Below, piece after piece: positions 1 to 7,551 of a DNA stretch of 14,471 nt (its first letter is position 1; each line of letters opens with the position of its first letter). Made by a program: the position numbers and the translations under genes. Source of the stretch: an uncultured Methanomethylovorans sp. (GTDB lineage: Archaea; Halobacteriota; Methanosarcinia; Methanosarcinales; Methanosarcinaceae); contig CALBTS010000827.1 in NCBI GenBank assembly GCA_937968035.1, positions 1 to 14,471 on the forward strand. Reading direction: 5' to 3'. The notes under the pieces were generated by a model. It had not been told where the DNA came from. It was given only the letters and a program-made list of their open reading frames with translations, and made no database searches.

Positions 1-115
1 CTATATAACTACTAACTGATATTGCAATTAGTTCTTAAGCCTTATACTTATCGATAATGGATTGGTAGCTATAAAAATTCCGAATCTACCAAGTGAAAAA
101 ATCGTAACCTTCCCT

Positions 116-130
116 TTTAGATATATTTAT
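116..130 (+). promoter_or_regulatory. candidate archaeal promoter (TATA box) for iorAB
   Basis: An AT-rich stretch reading TTTAGATATATTTAT lies about 40 nt before the iorA start and resembles an archaeal TATA box. Transcription would start near 148-152, leaving a short leader with the AGGAG ribosome-binding site at 156-160. A second possible TATA box (TATAAAAA, 70-77) would give a leader of about 70 nt. The sequence alone does not decide between them. Nothing else recognisable was seen in 1-166. Confidence 0.35.
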
Positions 131-166
131 CAATAATTGTTCTGTAAGGGATAGCAGGAGATTGAC

Positions 167-1972
167 ATGAGAACACGTGAATTCATGCTTGGTAATGTCG
201 CCATAGCGCGGGGCATCATCGAAGGAGGCGGCCAGGTGATAGCTGGTTATCCGGGTACTCCTTCCTCGGAGATCATAGATACCCTTGCAGCAATGGAAAA
301 AAGGGATTTCTATGTGGAATGGTCGGTGAACGAGAAAGTGGCTTTTGAAGTTGCTGCAGGGGCTGCTATTGCCGGTGCCAGATCTGTTGTCACCATGAAG
401 CATGTAGGGCTCAATGTAGCCTCCGATCCACTTATGACCCTTTCTTATATGGGTGTTAAAGGTGCAATGATAATAATATCCGCAGATGACCCATCATGTC
501 ATTCTTCTCAGAACGAACAGGATACACGTAAATATGCCCAGTTCGCACTGATGCCCTGTTTTGATCCTTCAACTCCTCAGGAGGCAAAGGATATGATACC
601 GGATGCTTTCAGGCTGTCCAATAAGTTTCAGACAGCTGCGATTTTCAGGCCTACTACCCGTATCTCTCATGGCAAGTCTGATGTGGAGCTTGGAGAGATC
701 TCTGAAGACAAGCCACAGATAAAGTTCGAGAAGATCCCTGAAAGATGGATCATGATGCCCAAGAATGCAAGACCAAGACATCCTTATGTGTTGCAGGTGT
801 ACGAGGAAATCAGGAAAGAGCTTGAGACTTCTCCATGGAACCAGCTTGAACTCAGAGCAGGATCTAAAATGGGTATTGTCGCTTCAGGTATAGCTTCTGT
901 CTATGCCAGGGAAGCTATGAAAAGAATGGGCCTGGATGCATCTTTTCTGAAAATATGCGCATATCCGGCTCCCGAGGGCAAGATCACTGGTATGTTGCAG
1001 AATGCAGACACAGTGCTTGTGATAGAGGAACTTGAGCCGGTGTTAGAAGATGAAGTACGTATCATGGCACAGAAGAATGGTATCGGAACAAAGATACTGG
1101 GAAAATCAGAGGGGCTTGTTCCCAGGCATGGGGAGCTTAATGTTGATATCTGTATGGAAGCAATTTCAAAGGCATTCGGGCTGCCTGTAGTTTCTCCAAA
1201 GGCTCCTGATATGGACCTTGAACTTCCTTCACGTCCTCCTGTATTGTGTCCCGGTTGCTCTCACAGGGCTGCTTTCTATGTTATGAAAAAGGTTTTCGGA
1301 AAGGACGGAATTTATCCGAGCGATATTGGCTGTTACACTCTTGGGGTACAGTCAGGTGCTGTAGACACGACATTATGTATGGGCGCAAGTATAACCGTAT
1401 CTTCAGGCATATATCATGCAGGAGAGAAACATCCCATATGCTGTTCCATCGGTGATTCCACCTTCTTCCACACAGGAATGAACGGCCTGCTCAATGCAGT
1501 ATATAATAAGGCTGACATAACAGTTACTATTATGGACAATAGGGTCACTGCCATGACCGGCCATCAGCCAAATCCCGGAATGGGCAGGACAGCTGTAGGT
1601 GAATCCACAGTAGCTGTATCCATATCGGATATATGTCGTGCTCTAGGAGTGGAATTCGTGGAAGAGGTCGATCCCTATGATCTGGCATCCACTGAGGATG
1701 TGTTCAGACGTGCCAGGGATTATAAAGGTACCTCTGTTGTCATAACGAGGCAGCCATGTGTGATAGATCTGAGACGGTCAGGTGCCAGAAAACCAGCATT
1801 CTCAGTGGATCAGGAAAAATGTACAGGCTGTAAGGCCTGCGTTAGGTTTGGCTGCCCTGCCACAGAATTTGATAATGAGCTTAAGCGTGCGAGGATCAGC
1901 AATATGTGTACGGGATGCGGTGTATGTGCCCAGATCTGCAAGTTTGGAGCGATCATGGAGGTGAAGAGATGA
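167..1972 (+). CDS. iorA: Indolepyruvate:ferredoxin oxidoreductase, alpha subunit
   Basis: Large subunit of the oxygen-sensitive, thiamine-diphosphate-dependent enzyme that converts aryl pyruvates plus CoA and oxidised ferredoxin to aryl-acetyl-CoA, CO2 and reduced ferredoxin. In methanogens it is thought also to run in reverse, to make aromatic amino acids from aryl acetates. The 601-residue length is typical. The N-terminus carries the family GYPGTPSSEI motif. CPGCSHR is at 361-367, and a TPP/Mg-binding GDSTFFHTG motif starts at 429, followed by MDN at 456-458. The C-terminus holds two [4Fe-4S] motifs: Cys552/555/558/563 (with a C-x4-C last spacing) and Cys581/584/587/591. The start is set by AGGAG at 156-160, 6 nt before the ATG. 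The stop overlaps the iorB start (ATGA), implying translational coupling. Confidence 0.97.
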   Translation: MRTREFMLGNVAIARGIIEGGGQVIAGYPGTPSSEIIDTLAAMEKRDFYVEWSVNEKVAFEVAAGAAIAGARSVVTMKHVGLNVASDPLMTLSYMGVKGAMIIISADDPSCHSSQNEQDTRKYAQFALMPCFDPSTPQEAKDMIPDAFRLSNKFQTAAIFRPTTRISHGKSDVELGEISEDKPQIKFEKIPERWIMMPKNARPRHPYVLQVYEEIRKELETSPWNQLELRAGSKMGIVASGIASVYAREAMKRMGLDASFLKICAYPAPEGKITGMLQNADTVLVIEELEPVLEDEVRIMAQKNGIGTKILGKSEGLVPRHGELNVDICMEAISKAFGLPVVSPKAPDMDLELPSRPPVLCPGCSHRAAFYVMKKVFGKDGIYPSDIGCYTLGVQSGAVDTTLCMGASITVSSGIYHAGEKHPICCSIGDSTFFHTGMNGLLNAVYNKADITVTIMDNRVTAMTGHQPNPGMGRTAVGESTVAVSISDICRALGVEFVEEVDPYDLASTEDVFRRARDYKGTSVVITRQPCVIDLRRSGARKPAFSVDQEKCTGCKACVRFGCPATEFDNELKRARISNMCTGCGVCAQICKFGAIMEVKR

Positions 1973-2559
1973 GTTCTGCAGGAATTTCCCTTTTCGATCT
2001 GGTAATAGCAGGCGTTGGGGGGCAAGGTACTATTCTTGCTTCGGATATAATTGGTAAGGCTGCCGTAAAGGAAGGACTGCCAGTGATGGCCGCCGAGACC
2101 CACGGCATGGCCCAGAGGGGTGGTTCAGTGGTAAACCATCTGAGGATCGGCTGTGAGTTCGGTTCTCTCATTCCATTGAAAAGCGCTGATGCTTTACTGG
2201 CTCTGGAACCCAGTGAGGCTTTAAGATATATTGAGTACTTGTCGGATGATGGAGTAGTTCTTTTCAATACTGAGCCGGTATTGCCTGTCACTGTAACTTC
2301 GGGTCTTTCGTCCTATCCTGATGTGGCAAAGATCATTGATTACCTCGAGCAGAGATTTACGGTAAAGGCTTTCAATGCTGTGCAGCTTGCCAAAGAAGCT
2401 GGTCATGTGCAATCTATGAACACTGTGATGATAGGGGCAGTTTCCAAGTATTTGCCGCTTTCTGAAGATGTATTGCTGGATTGTGTCAAAGCATCAGTGC
2501 CAAAGAGGACAATGGACATTAATATAAAAGCATTTGAGTTTGGTCGGCTTCAGGCCTGA
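1969..2559 (+). CDS. iorB: Indolepyruvate:ferredoxin oxidoreductase, beta subunit
   Basis: Small subunit partner of IorA, 196 residues, a pyruvate-ferredoxin oxidoreductase gamma-type domain. The glycine-rich GVGGQG motif at residues 15-20 and ETHGMAQRGGSV at 43-54 are hallmarks of this family and probably contact cofactor or CoA at the subunit interface. I chose the ATG at 1969 rather than upstream in-frame codons because GGAGGTG at 1957-1963 lies 5 nt before it, it overlaps the iorA stop by 4 nt, and the protein then begins just before the conserved beta strand (FDLVIAGVGGQG). The two genes form a two-cistron operon in the usual A-B order. Confidence 0.96.
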   Translation: MSSAGISLFDLVIAGVGGQGTILASDIIGKAAVKEGLPVMAAETHGMAQRGGSVVNHLRIGCEFGSLIPLKSADALLALEPSEALRYIEYLSDDGVVLFNTEPVLPVTVTSGLSSYPDVAKIIDYLEQRFTVKAFNAVQLAKEAGHVQSMNTVMIGAVSKYLPLSEDVLLDCVKASVPKRTMDINIKAFEFGRLQA

Positions 2560-2652
2560 CCATTCTGGTCCACTCGCTTCCAACTGGGTATTTATCCATT
2601 TATTTACTTTTCTTTCATTCAGTAAAGCTTGCCTTGGGTCTTATTTTCTTTT
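2542..2652 (+). terminator. probable termination region after iorB
   Basis: A short imperfect hairpin spans the iorB stop (GGTCGG at 2542-2547 with CTGACC at 2556-2561). It is followed by T-rich tracts at about 2591-2618 and 2638-2651, such as TTACTTTTCTTTC and TTATTTTCTTTT. Archaeal RNA polymerase commonly terminates at such oligo-T runs, with or without a hairpin. No credible gene lies in 2560-2816. Confidence 0.4.
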
Positions 2653-2764
2653 GGGTCCACAGCATATTGCAGAAAGATCACAGGAATATCTGAAGACGTA
2701 CTTAAATGAGAGAACGCTATCATAAGCCACAATAGACTCAAATGGATATTTCCGGGGAACTAAT

Positions 2765-2774
2765 ATTTTATACC
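2765..2774 (+). promoter_or_regulatory. TATA box for the GyrI-like gene
   Basis: ATTTTATAC-like TATA element about 45 nt upstream of the ATG at 2817. A start of transcription near 2793-2800 would give a leader of about 20 nt that contains the AAAGGAG ribosome-binding site (2803-2809). This spacing fits a normal short-leader archaeal gene transcribed separately from iorAB. Confidence 0.5.
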
Positions 2775-2816
2775 AGATCTTGTGAAATTACTCTTATTTA
2801 AAAAAGGAGCTAAAAG

Positions 2817-3275
2817 ATGAATAATAGCATAGAGGTCAAAAAAGAACTAGCACAGCCTGTTCTGTCCATCAGGACAGGGGCGAAGGTTCAGAATCTTCCC
2901 CTCGTGATAGGTGAAAGCTACGGAAAGATCATGCAATATATGGACAAGATCGGCCAGCAGCTTACAGGAGTACCTTTTGTAGCCTATTATAATATGGACA
3001 TGGAAGACCTTGATATAGAGATTGGCTTTCCGGTTGCTGAGCCTTTGGAAGGCAGTGCAGAGATCCGAAGTTCAGAGATACCTGCAGGCACCTATGTATC
3101 AATGATGTACAAGGGTGCTTATTCAGGTATGGAAAAGCCTTATGCCTACATGGCAGAATGGATAGAGAAGAATGGCTATAAAGCAAGTGGTATTGCATAC
3201 GAATACTACTATAACTCTCCTCAGGAAGTGCCGGAGAGTGAGCTTTTAACGCGTATAGTGATATTAGTGGAGTGA
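2817..3275 (+). CDS. GyrI-like small-molecule-binding protein (AraC effector-binding domain family)
   Basis: A 152-residue protein made up almost entirely of a GyrI-like / AraC effector-binding fold. The family signature near the end, with Tyr-rich strands then NSPQEVPESELLT (residues 133-145) and a closing hydrophobic strand, is clear. The central IEIGFPVAEP segment (67-76) and PAGTYVSMMYKG (89-100) also fit. No DNA-binding helix-turn-helix, signal peptide or membrane segment is visible, so it is a stand-alone cytosolic ligand-binding domain. Relatives bind hydrophobic or cationic small molecules, or hydrolyse or shield against toxic compounds; the ligand here cannot be inferred. AAAGGAG at 2803-2809 supports the start. 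It has its own promoter and apparent terminator, so a functional link to ior or the ribosomal genes is not indicated. Confidence 0.85.
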   Translation: MNNSIEVKKELAQPVLSIRTGAKVQNLPLVIGESYGKIMQYMDKIGQQLTGVPFVAYYNMDMEDLDIEIGFPVAEPLEGSAEIRSSEIPAGTYVSMMYKGAYSGMEKPYAYMAEWIEKNGYKASGIAYEYYYNSPQEVPESELLTRIVILVE

Positions 3276-3276
3276 T

Positions 3277-3295
3277 AGGGTATCTTTATCCTTTA
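3277..3295 (+). terminator. probable terminator after the GyrI-like gene
   Basis: Two bases after the TGA stop, AGGGT (3277-3281) can pair with ATCCT (3288-3292, one G-U pair) around an ATCTTT loop, followed by TT. It is small, but the position and T-rich character fit a terminator. A second T5 run within an ATTAG/CTAAT inverted repeat (3440-3460) could act as a back-up. Confidence 0.3.
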
Positions 3296-3484
3296 AGTTG
3301 CAATCTAATAAGATCTTATAGCTCCTCAGCGATCGATTGTGATAGACCAAGTGAATGGTTATATAGCCGGACATATATCTGTACCATCTAGTTAGTACCA
3401 GATCAATAAGAAGTTCTAGACCCCTTTTATGGAAGCCGGATTAGGAACCATTTTTCTAATTCATCTTTCAGATACTTCTCTCAT
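3296..3484. other. non-coding spacer upstream of the ribosomal operon promoter
   Basis: No supportable gene, tRNA or repeat family is visible on either strand. Small local features are a perfect 12-nt palindrome ATAAGATCTTAT (3308-3319), a TATA-like TTATATA (about 3359-3365), a direct repeat of GTACCA around 3381-3401, and T runs at 3425-3428 and 3451-3455. Any of these could be regulator sites, but none matches a motif I recognise. Confidence 0.5.
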
Positions 3485-3502
3485 GCAAAGGTTTTATATA
3501 TG
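3485..3502 (+). promoter_or_regulatory. strong BRE/TATA promoter of the ribosomal protein operon
   Basis: GCAAAGG directly followed by TTTTATATATG matches a purine-rich archaeal BRE plus TATA box very well and is the best promoter signal in the window. Transcription should start about 22-27 nt beyond the TATA centre, near 3519-3524. The first gene of the operon starts at 3899, so the mRNA would carry an unusually long leader of about 375 nt. A weaker AT-rich element (AAATAATATAG, about 3872-3883) lies too close to the L3 ribosome-binding site to act as a usual promoter. Confidence 0.7.
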
Positions 3503-3508
3503 TATTTA

Positions 3509-3530
3509 TCTATCTAAGCGCAACGATAGA
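3509..3530 (+). promoter_or_regulatory. inverted repeat around the predicted transcription start
   Basis: TCTATC (3509-3514) and GATAGA (3525-3530) form a perfect 6-nt inverted repeat with a 10-nt spacer, centred on the predicted start site of the ribosomal operon. The arrangement and position would suit an operator for a dimeric repressor. The arms are short enough to occur by chance, so this is only a candidate. Confidence 0.25.
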
Positions 3531-3898
3531 GATGGGTATGTAAGGTTTGCCTTGCATATCGCAATGAAATCATTAACTACGTGTGAAAAAGTCGGATTTA
3601 ACATGTGATGTTCGGGGCCTCTTCAAGAATGCCCTCCTGCTTGCGGAAACGTCTGCAGGGACATAAGGTGTTTAAATCGTTCTGGAGATGACCACTGTAG
3701 GGATGTCTGCTATGATCCTACCGGTATAGGGCAGTATACTGCTTTTTACGGTTGTACAGCAGCGGCAGTATAGCCGTCGATAACACGATGAATCTGTGTT
3801 TTCTGATCCCAGTGGCACTTGGACTTTTTGCATGACCCATGCTATCAGCAAGAAAGTTGAACGGCCAAATCTAAATAATATAGATCGGGAGAATTACA
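3520..3898 (+). ncRNA. long structured 5' leader of the ribosomal protein operon (candidate cis-regulatory RNA)
   Basis: The region between the predicted start of transcription and the L3 ATG has no convincing ORF but many hairpins readable by eye. They are: 3535-3560 (11-bp stem with two G-U pairs, TTTG loop); 3600-3612 (AACAT/ATGTT); 3614-3635 (GGGGC/GCCCT); 3636-3659 (CCTGC/GCAGG with an inner GCG-GAAA-CGT, a GNRA tetraloop); 3697-3721 (GTAGG-AT/ATCCTAC with one bulged G); 3731-3742 (GCAG/CTGC); 3763-3776 (CGGC/GCCG); 3782-3800 (AACAC/GTGTT); and 3830-3842 (GCATG/CATGC). Known archaeal 7S SRP RNA and RNase P RNA signatures were not seen. Ribosomal protein operons are often autoregulated through mRNA leaders, so a role in feedback control is plausible but inferred. 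An independent small RNA gene is the alternative. Confidence 0.4.
3731..3747 (+). terminator. attenuator-like palindrome plus T5 inside the leader
   Basis: A perfect 12-nt palindrome GCAGTATACTGC (3731-3742) is followed at once by TTTTT (3743-3747). GTATA at 3724-3728 can instead pair with TATAC at 3735-3739, an alternative stem that would break the palindrome hairpin. A short hairpin plus T run in a leader is what a transcription attenuator would look like. The stem is only 4 bp with a TATA loop and the T run is short, so evidence is weak. Confidence 0.25.
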
Positions 3899-4912
3899 AT
3901 GGCAAAAGGACACAGACCAAGGCGAGGATCACTCGCGTTCAGTCCGCGCAAAAGAGCACAAAGCCCCATACCACGTTACAGGTCATGGCCGGTATCAGAA
4001 ACTGGAATAAAACTTCAGGATTTCGCTGGTTACAAGGTCGGTATGACCCATGTGGTAATCATCGATGATACCAAGAACAGCCTTACAGAGGGTCTTGAGA
4101 TCACAGTGCCTGTAACTGTGATCGAAACACCGGCTATACGGGTAGCTGCTATAAGGGCATATGCTAAAGATAATAATGCTGAGCGGGCAGTCGCAGAGGC
4201 ATGGAGCCTGGAACTTGATGAGAGTCTTGCGAAGACTATTAATGTCCCCGTAAAGCATGACACTAATGCATCTCTGGGGAAGATCGAACAACTGATCAAC
4301 GATGGTATAGTTTCTGATATAAGAGTAGTGACCTATACCACACCAAAAAGCATTTCAGGTGTTCCCAAGAAGAATGCTGACATAATGGAGACCGGCATAA
4401 GCGGCGCGAATGCTAAGGATAAGTATGAATATGCAAAGTCTATCCTCGGCAAAGAAGTGCGCATAAGCGATGTTTTCAAGGGCGGCAGCTTAGTGGATGT
4501 GGCTGCTATCACTATAGGCAAAGGTACCCAGGGCCCTGTTAAAAGATGGGGTATCATGCTTCAGAAAGGTAAGCATTCCCGTCAGGGAAGCCTGAGGCAG
4601 ATAGGTACCCTTGGTCCTTTCAGGCCGGCACATGTGAGCTGGAGGGTACCTCAGATGGGTCAGACCGGTTTCCACCAGAGGACTGAATGTAATAAGCGTA
4701 TCTTCAAGATAGGTACAAACCCCGAGGATATAAACCCTGTCGGAGGTTTCATGAACTTTGGTCTTGTGAGGAACGATTATGTGCTTATCAAAGGTAGTGT
4801 TCCAGGTCCATCCAAGAGACTTATCAGACTGCGTGAACCTACCAGGGCGAGAGTATCCGCTATGGGTGAACCTCAGATAGTTCACATCAGCACACAGAGC
4901 AAGCAGGGGTGA
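3899..4912 (+). CDS. rpl3: Large subunit ribosomal protein uL3
   Basis: First gene of the operon. L3 is an early-assembling 23S rRNA-binding protein whose long internal loop reaches toward the peptidyl transferase centre. The 337-residue length is normal for archaea. The N-terminus ([20 protein letters not shown]) is the archaeal/eukaryotic form. [10 protein letters not shown] is at 209-218, and the tryptophan-finger region beginning HVSW is at about 245-265, with the following [12 protein letters not shown] intact. GGGAG at 3887-3891 lies 7 nt before the ATG and fixes the start. An overlapping ORF in another frame (3796-4068) has no family resemblance and is a shadow. Five bases separate it from rpl4. 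Confidence 0.98.
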   Translation: MAKGHRPRRGSLAFSPRKRAQSPIPRYRSWPVSETGIKLQDFAGYKVGMTHVVIIDDTKNSLTEGLEITVPVTVIETPAIRVAAIRAYAKDNNAERAVAEAWSLELDESLAKTINVPVKHDTNASLGKIEQLINDGIVSDIRVVTYTTPKSISGVPKKNADIMETGISGANAKDKYEYAKSILGKEVRISDVFKGGSLVDVAAITIGKGTQGPVKRWGIMLQKGKHSRQGSLRQIGTLGPFRPAHVSWRVPQMGQTGFHQRTECNKRIFKIGTNPEDINPVGGFMNFGLVRNDYVLIKGSVPGPSKRLIRLREPTRARVSAMGEPQIVHISTQSKQG

Positions 4913-4917
4913 ATTAG

Positions 4918-5685
4918 ATGGCTAAAACTAATGTTATTGGGATTTCTGGTAATCCAAAAGGTGAGATCTCCCTGCCTGAGATATTCAATGAATCATACAG
5001 GCCGGATCTTATAAAGAGGGCAGTGCTTGCAGCTCAGGCCAAGAGGTATCAGCCCTATGGTCCTCGCTTATATGCAGGTATGGAGACCTCGGCAGTATCC
5101 TGGGGATCAGGACGCGGTGTGGCACAGATCCCAAGGATCGTAACTGGTAGCCGTGCAGCCAGAGTTCCTCAAGCAGTTGGGGGAAGGGCAGCACATCCAC
5201 CAAAGCCAGAAGCTGACAGGACTGAAAAAGTAAACAAGAAAGAAAGAAGGCTTGCTATCCGCTCAGCAGTTTCAGCTACCGCTAATGCAGAGCTCGTGAG
5301 GGCTCGCGGACACAAGTTCGAGCAGAGCGTACAGTTACCTCTTGTGGCCGAGAATGCAGTGCAGGATCTGACCAAAACTAAGGAAGTTGTGCAGTTCCTT
5401 AAAGCGGCTGGTGTCTTCGAAGATGTCCTGCGCGCAAAGGAAGGCAGGAACATCAGAGCTGGTCGTGGAAAGCTTAGAGGAAGAAGGTATAAGAACAGAA
5501 AAAGTCTGCTGATCGTTGCTGATGAGGACAGTGCATTGTTCAATTCCGCAAGGAACCTGGCGGGTGTGGATGTTGTTTCAGTTAGCTCCATAAGCACCGA
5601 ATTGCTGGCCCCGGGAACTCATGCAGGCAGACTGACCATATGGACGGAATCTGCTATAGCAGCTCTGGAGGGTATGTTCGTATGA
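4918..5685 (+). CDS. rpl4: Large subunit ribosomal protein uL4
   Basis: 255-residue archaeal L4 (eukaryotic L1/L4 type). It binds domain I of 23S rRNA and its extended loop lines the constriction of the peptide exit tunnel with L22. The loop sequence [14 protein letters not shown] begins near residue 61. The [14 protein letters not shown] segment and the C-terminal nucleotide-binding-like fold ([23 protein letters not shown]) are conserved family features. AGGGGTGA at 4905-4912, shared with the rpl3 stop, is the ribosome-binding site, so translation is coupled to L3. The stop overlaps the rpl23 start by 4 nt (ATGA). In bacteria L4 is the autoregulator of the S10 operon; whether this holds here is unknown. 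Confidence 0.98.
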   Translation: MAKTNVIGISGNPKGEISLPEIFNESYRPDLIKRAVLAAQAKRYQPYGPRLYAGMETSAVSWGSGRGVAQIPRIVTGSRAARVPQAVGGRAAHPPKPEADRTEKVNKKERRLAIRSAVSATANAELVRARGHKFEQSVQLPLVAENAVQDLTKTKEVVQFLKAAGVFEDVLRAKEGRNIRAGRGKLRGRRYKNRKSLLIVADEDSALFNSARNLAGVDVVSVSSISTELLAPGTHAGRLTIWTESAIAALEGMFV

Positions 5686-5930
5686 CAGCTATAAATTATC
5701 CATTCATCACAGAAAAAGCCATGATGTTACTGGAAAACAATAAGCTCCAGTTCATTGTCAACAGTAAGGCAACCAAAGGGCAGATAAAATCAGATGTCAT
5801 GAAGATGTATGGCTTTAATGTTGTATCAGTGTGTACAATGAGCACCATGAATGGCCAGAAGAAGGCCATCGTGACATTCAGTGAAACTGATGCTGCGCAT
5901 GAGATAGCCACAAGGATAGGACTAATGTGA
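5682..5930 (+). CDS. rpl23: Large subunit ribosomal protein uL23
   Basis: 82-residue L23, the rim protein at the polypeptide exit site where signal recognition particle and translocon dock. The YPFITEKAM start, [19 protein letters not shown] helix and strand, and the closing [19 protein letters not shown] are typical; the archaeal form is short and lacks the bacterial tunnel extension. I chose the ATG at 5682 over an upstream in-frame codon because it is preceded by GGAGGGT (5667-5673) at 8 nt and overlaps the rpl4 stop as ATGA. Confidence 0.97.
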   Translation: MTAINYPFITEKAMMLLENNKLQFIVNSKATKGQIKSDVMKMYGFNVVSVCTMSTMNGQKKAIVTFSETDAAHEIATRIGLM

Positions 5931-5941
5931 GGTGAGTAATA

Positions 5942-6655
5942 ATGGGTAAACGAATAATTTCACAGAACAGAGGTCGCGGTACACCTACCTACAGAGCTCC
6001 CTCTCACAGGTACAAGGCTTCTCTGAAGCACCCCAAAGTGAACGGTAATGAAATGTTAACTGGTACTGTAGTAGGCCTTGAGCATGATCCCGCACGTTCC
6101 GCTCCATTGGCAAAAGTTTCTTTTGCTAACGGTGAGGAGCGAATGATCGTAGCTCCCGAGGGAATGGCTGTCGGTACCATCATATCATGTGGTGCTGAAG
6201 CTGAAGTAAGACCCGGTAATGTCCTACCACTTAGCAATATTCCCGAAGGTGTTCCCGTATGCAATATTGAGTCAAAGCCAAATGACGGCGGTCAATTCGC
6301 ACGTTCATCTGGAGTTTATGCAACAGTGGTTTCTCATGATAAGGGAAAAACAGTTGTTCAGATGCCATCAGGTGAAATGAAGTGGCTTAACTCTAAATGC
6401 CGTGCCACTGTTGGTATCGTTGCAGGCGGTGGGAGGCTGGACAGACCCTTCCTCAAAGCAGGTAAGAAATATCACAAGATGAAGACAAGAGCTGCGAAGT
6501 ATCCTCGTGTGAGGGGAGTTGCCATGAACGTAATTGACCACCCCTTCGGTGGAGGTAACAGGCAGCATCCCGGTAGGCCAACAACTGTTGGTAGAAATGC
6601 TCCTCCCGGACGTAAGGTTGGACAGATAGCGGCACGCAGGACCGGAAGGCGTTAA
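5942..6655 (+). CDS. rpl2: Large subunit ribosomal protein uL2
   Basis: 237-residue L2, one of the most conserved ribosomal proteins. It binds 23S rRNA near the peptidyl transferase centre and helps subunit association. The N-terminal [16 protein letters not shown] and the C-terminal [20 protein letters not shown] block are diagnostic; the latter includes His200, equivalent to the histidine implicated in ribosome activity in bacteria, and is followed by the basic tail. GAGGTGAG spanning the end of rpl23 is the ribosome-binding site, 11 nt downstream of the previous stop. Confidence 0.98.
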   Translation: MGKRIISQNRGRGTPTYRAPSHRYKASLKHPKVNGNEMLTGTVVGLEHDPARSAPLAKVSFANGEERMIVAPEGMAVGTIISCGAEAEVRPGNVLPLSNIPEGVPVCNIESKPNDGGQFARSSGVYATVVSHDKGKTVVQMPSGEMKWLNSKCRATVGIVAGGGRLDRPFLKAGKKYHKMKTRAAKYPRVRGVAMNVIDHPFGGGNRQHPGRPTTVGRNAPPGRKVGQIAARRTGRR

Positions 6656-6670
6656 ACCGGAGGTAATCCC

Positions 6671-7084
6671 ATGGCAAAAAAAATAGGATCTAAATTACCA
6701 AAAAGAAAAGGTGAGTTCACATATCGTGGCAAAACCGTTGAGCAACTTCAGGCAATGAGCCCGGAGGAATTCACAGAACTTCTTACAGCAAAAGAACGTC
6801 GCTCCATCAGGAGAGGCTTCAATGAGCATCAGAAGAATGTAATGCAGCAGATTAAGGATGGTGCAGACAACGTGCGTACCCATTACAGGAACGTCATAAT
6901 ACTTCCTGATATGGTAGGCAAGACCGTTGCAGTATATAATGGCAAGAGCTTCCTGGACTTTGAGATACAGCCTGAGATGATCGGACACCGGTTTGGTGAA
7001 TTTGCATTAAGCCGTTCAAAAGTTTCTCATGGAAGTGCTGGTGTAGGAGCAACCCGTTCTAGCAGATTCGTGCCGCTGAAGTAA
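6671..7084 (+). CDS. rps19: Small subunit ribosomal protein uS19
   Basis: 137-residue archaeal S19 (eukaryotic S15 type), located in the head of the 30S subunit near the A-site finger bridge. It has the archaeal N-terminal extension ([20 protein letters not shown]) before the S19 core. The core motifs are [25 protein letters not shown] and GHRFGEF (105-111), followed by SRSKVSHG. A strong GGAGGTAA at 6659-6666 precedes the ATG by 4-5 nt. Confidence 0.98.
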   Translation: MAKKIGSKLPKRKGEFTYRGKTVEQLQAMSPEEFTELLTAKERRSIRRGFNEHQKNVMQQIKDGADNVRTHYRNVIILPDMVGKTVAVYNGKSFLDFEIQPEMIGHRFGEFALSRSKVSHGSAGVGATRSSRFVPLK

Positions 7085-7095
7085 GGTGATGACGT

Positions 7096-7551
7096 ATGGC
7101 AAGGATTGATTATACTTTAGAAATGGATCCAAAGACCAGCTCTAAGGCAATGGGTTCCGAGCTTCATATCTCTCCCAAGAAATCAAGGGAACTCGGAAGG
7201 GCTCTTAAAGGCATGCGTACCCAGAACGCCAAGAGATATCTCGAAGGTGTTGTTGCCAAGAAACAGGCAGTTCCCTTCAAGAAGCATTGCGAAGGAGCAG
7301 GCCATAAGAAAGGACCAATGGCAGGCGGAAGATATCCGGTAGATGCTGCTAAAGCATTCCTCAAGCTTTTGGAGAATGCAGGTAGCAATGCCGAATATAA
7401 AGGATTGGACCCGGAGCGCATGTATATAGCCCATGTGGCCACAAAGTGCGGCCGTGTTATTCCTGGTATGATCGCAAGGGCACGTGGAAGAGGTAGTCCG
7501 TATAACACGGATACTGTTAACATCGAGATTATACTGAACGAGGTGCACTAA
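7096..7551 (+). CDS. rpl22: Large subunit ribosomal protein uL22
   Basis: 151-residue archaeal L22 (eukaryotic L17 type). It contacts all 23S domains and its long beta-hairpin lines the exit tunnel opposite L4. The segment [17 protein letters not shown] near the N-terminus, the basic [20 protein letters not shown] loop and the C-terminal hairpin ([20 protein letters not shown]) are characteristic. AGGTGATG sits just before the start. The last base of the TAA stop is the first base of the rps3 ATG (TAATG), a tight coupling signal. Confidence 0.98.
   Translation: MARIDYTLEMDPKTSSKAMGSELHISPKKSRELGRALKGMRTQNAKRYLEGVVAKKQAVPFKKHCEGAGHKKGPMAGGRYPVDAAKAFLKLLENAGSNAEYKGLDPERMYIAHVATKCGRVIPGMIARARGRGSPYNTDTVNIEIILNEVH

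Noticed and set aside
2534..2725. A 63-codon forward ORF after iorB.
   Set aside because: It starts inside iorB in another frame and runs through the T-rich termination region, with no ribosome-binding site and a composition unlike the neighbouring genes.
3608..3691. A 27-codon upstream ORF (MFGASSRMPSC...) in the ribosomal operon leader, possibly a leader peptide.
   Set aside because: No ribosome-binding site precedes it, it overlaps two predicted hairpins, and its composition is unremarkable. It may still matter if conserved.
3600..3700. A possible H/ACA or C/D box guide RNA, or SRP/RNase P RNA, in the leader.
   Set aside because: An ACA follows the 3636-3659 hairpin and GATGA/CTGA-like words occur, but no pseudouridylation pocket, k-turn or proper C/D spacing can be made. 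SRP and RNase P RNA signature motifs were not seen.
3796..4068. A 90-codon forward ORF overlapping the start of rpl3.
   Set aside because: It is in a different frame from L3, has no family resemblance, and its coding-like part is the L3 sequence read out of frame.
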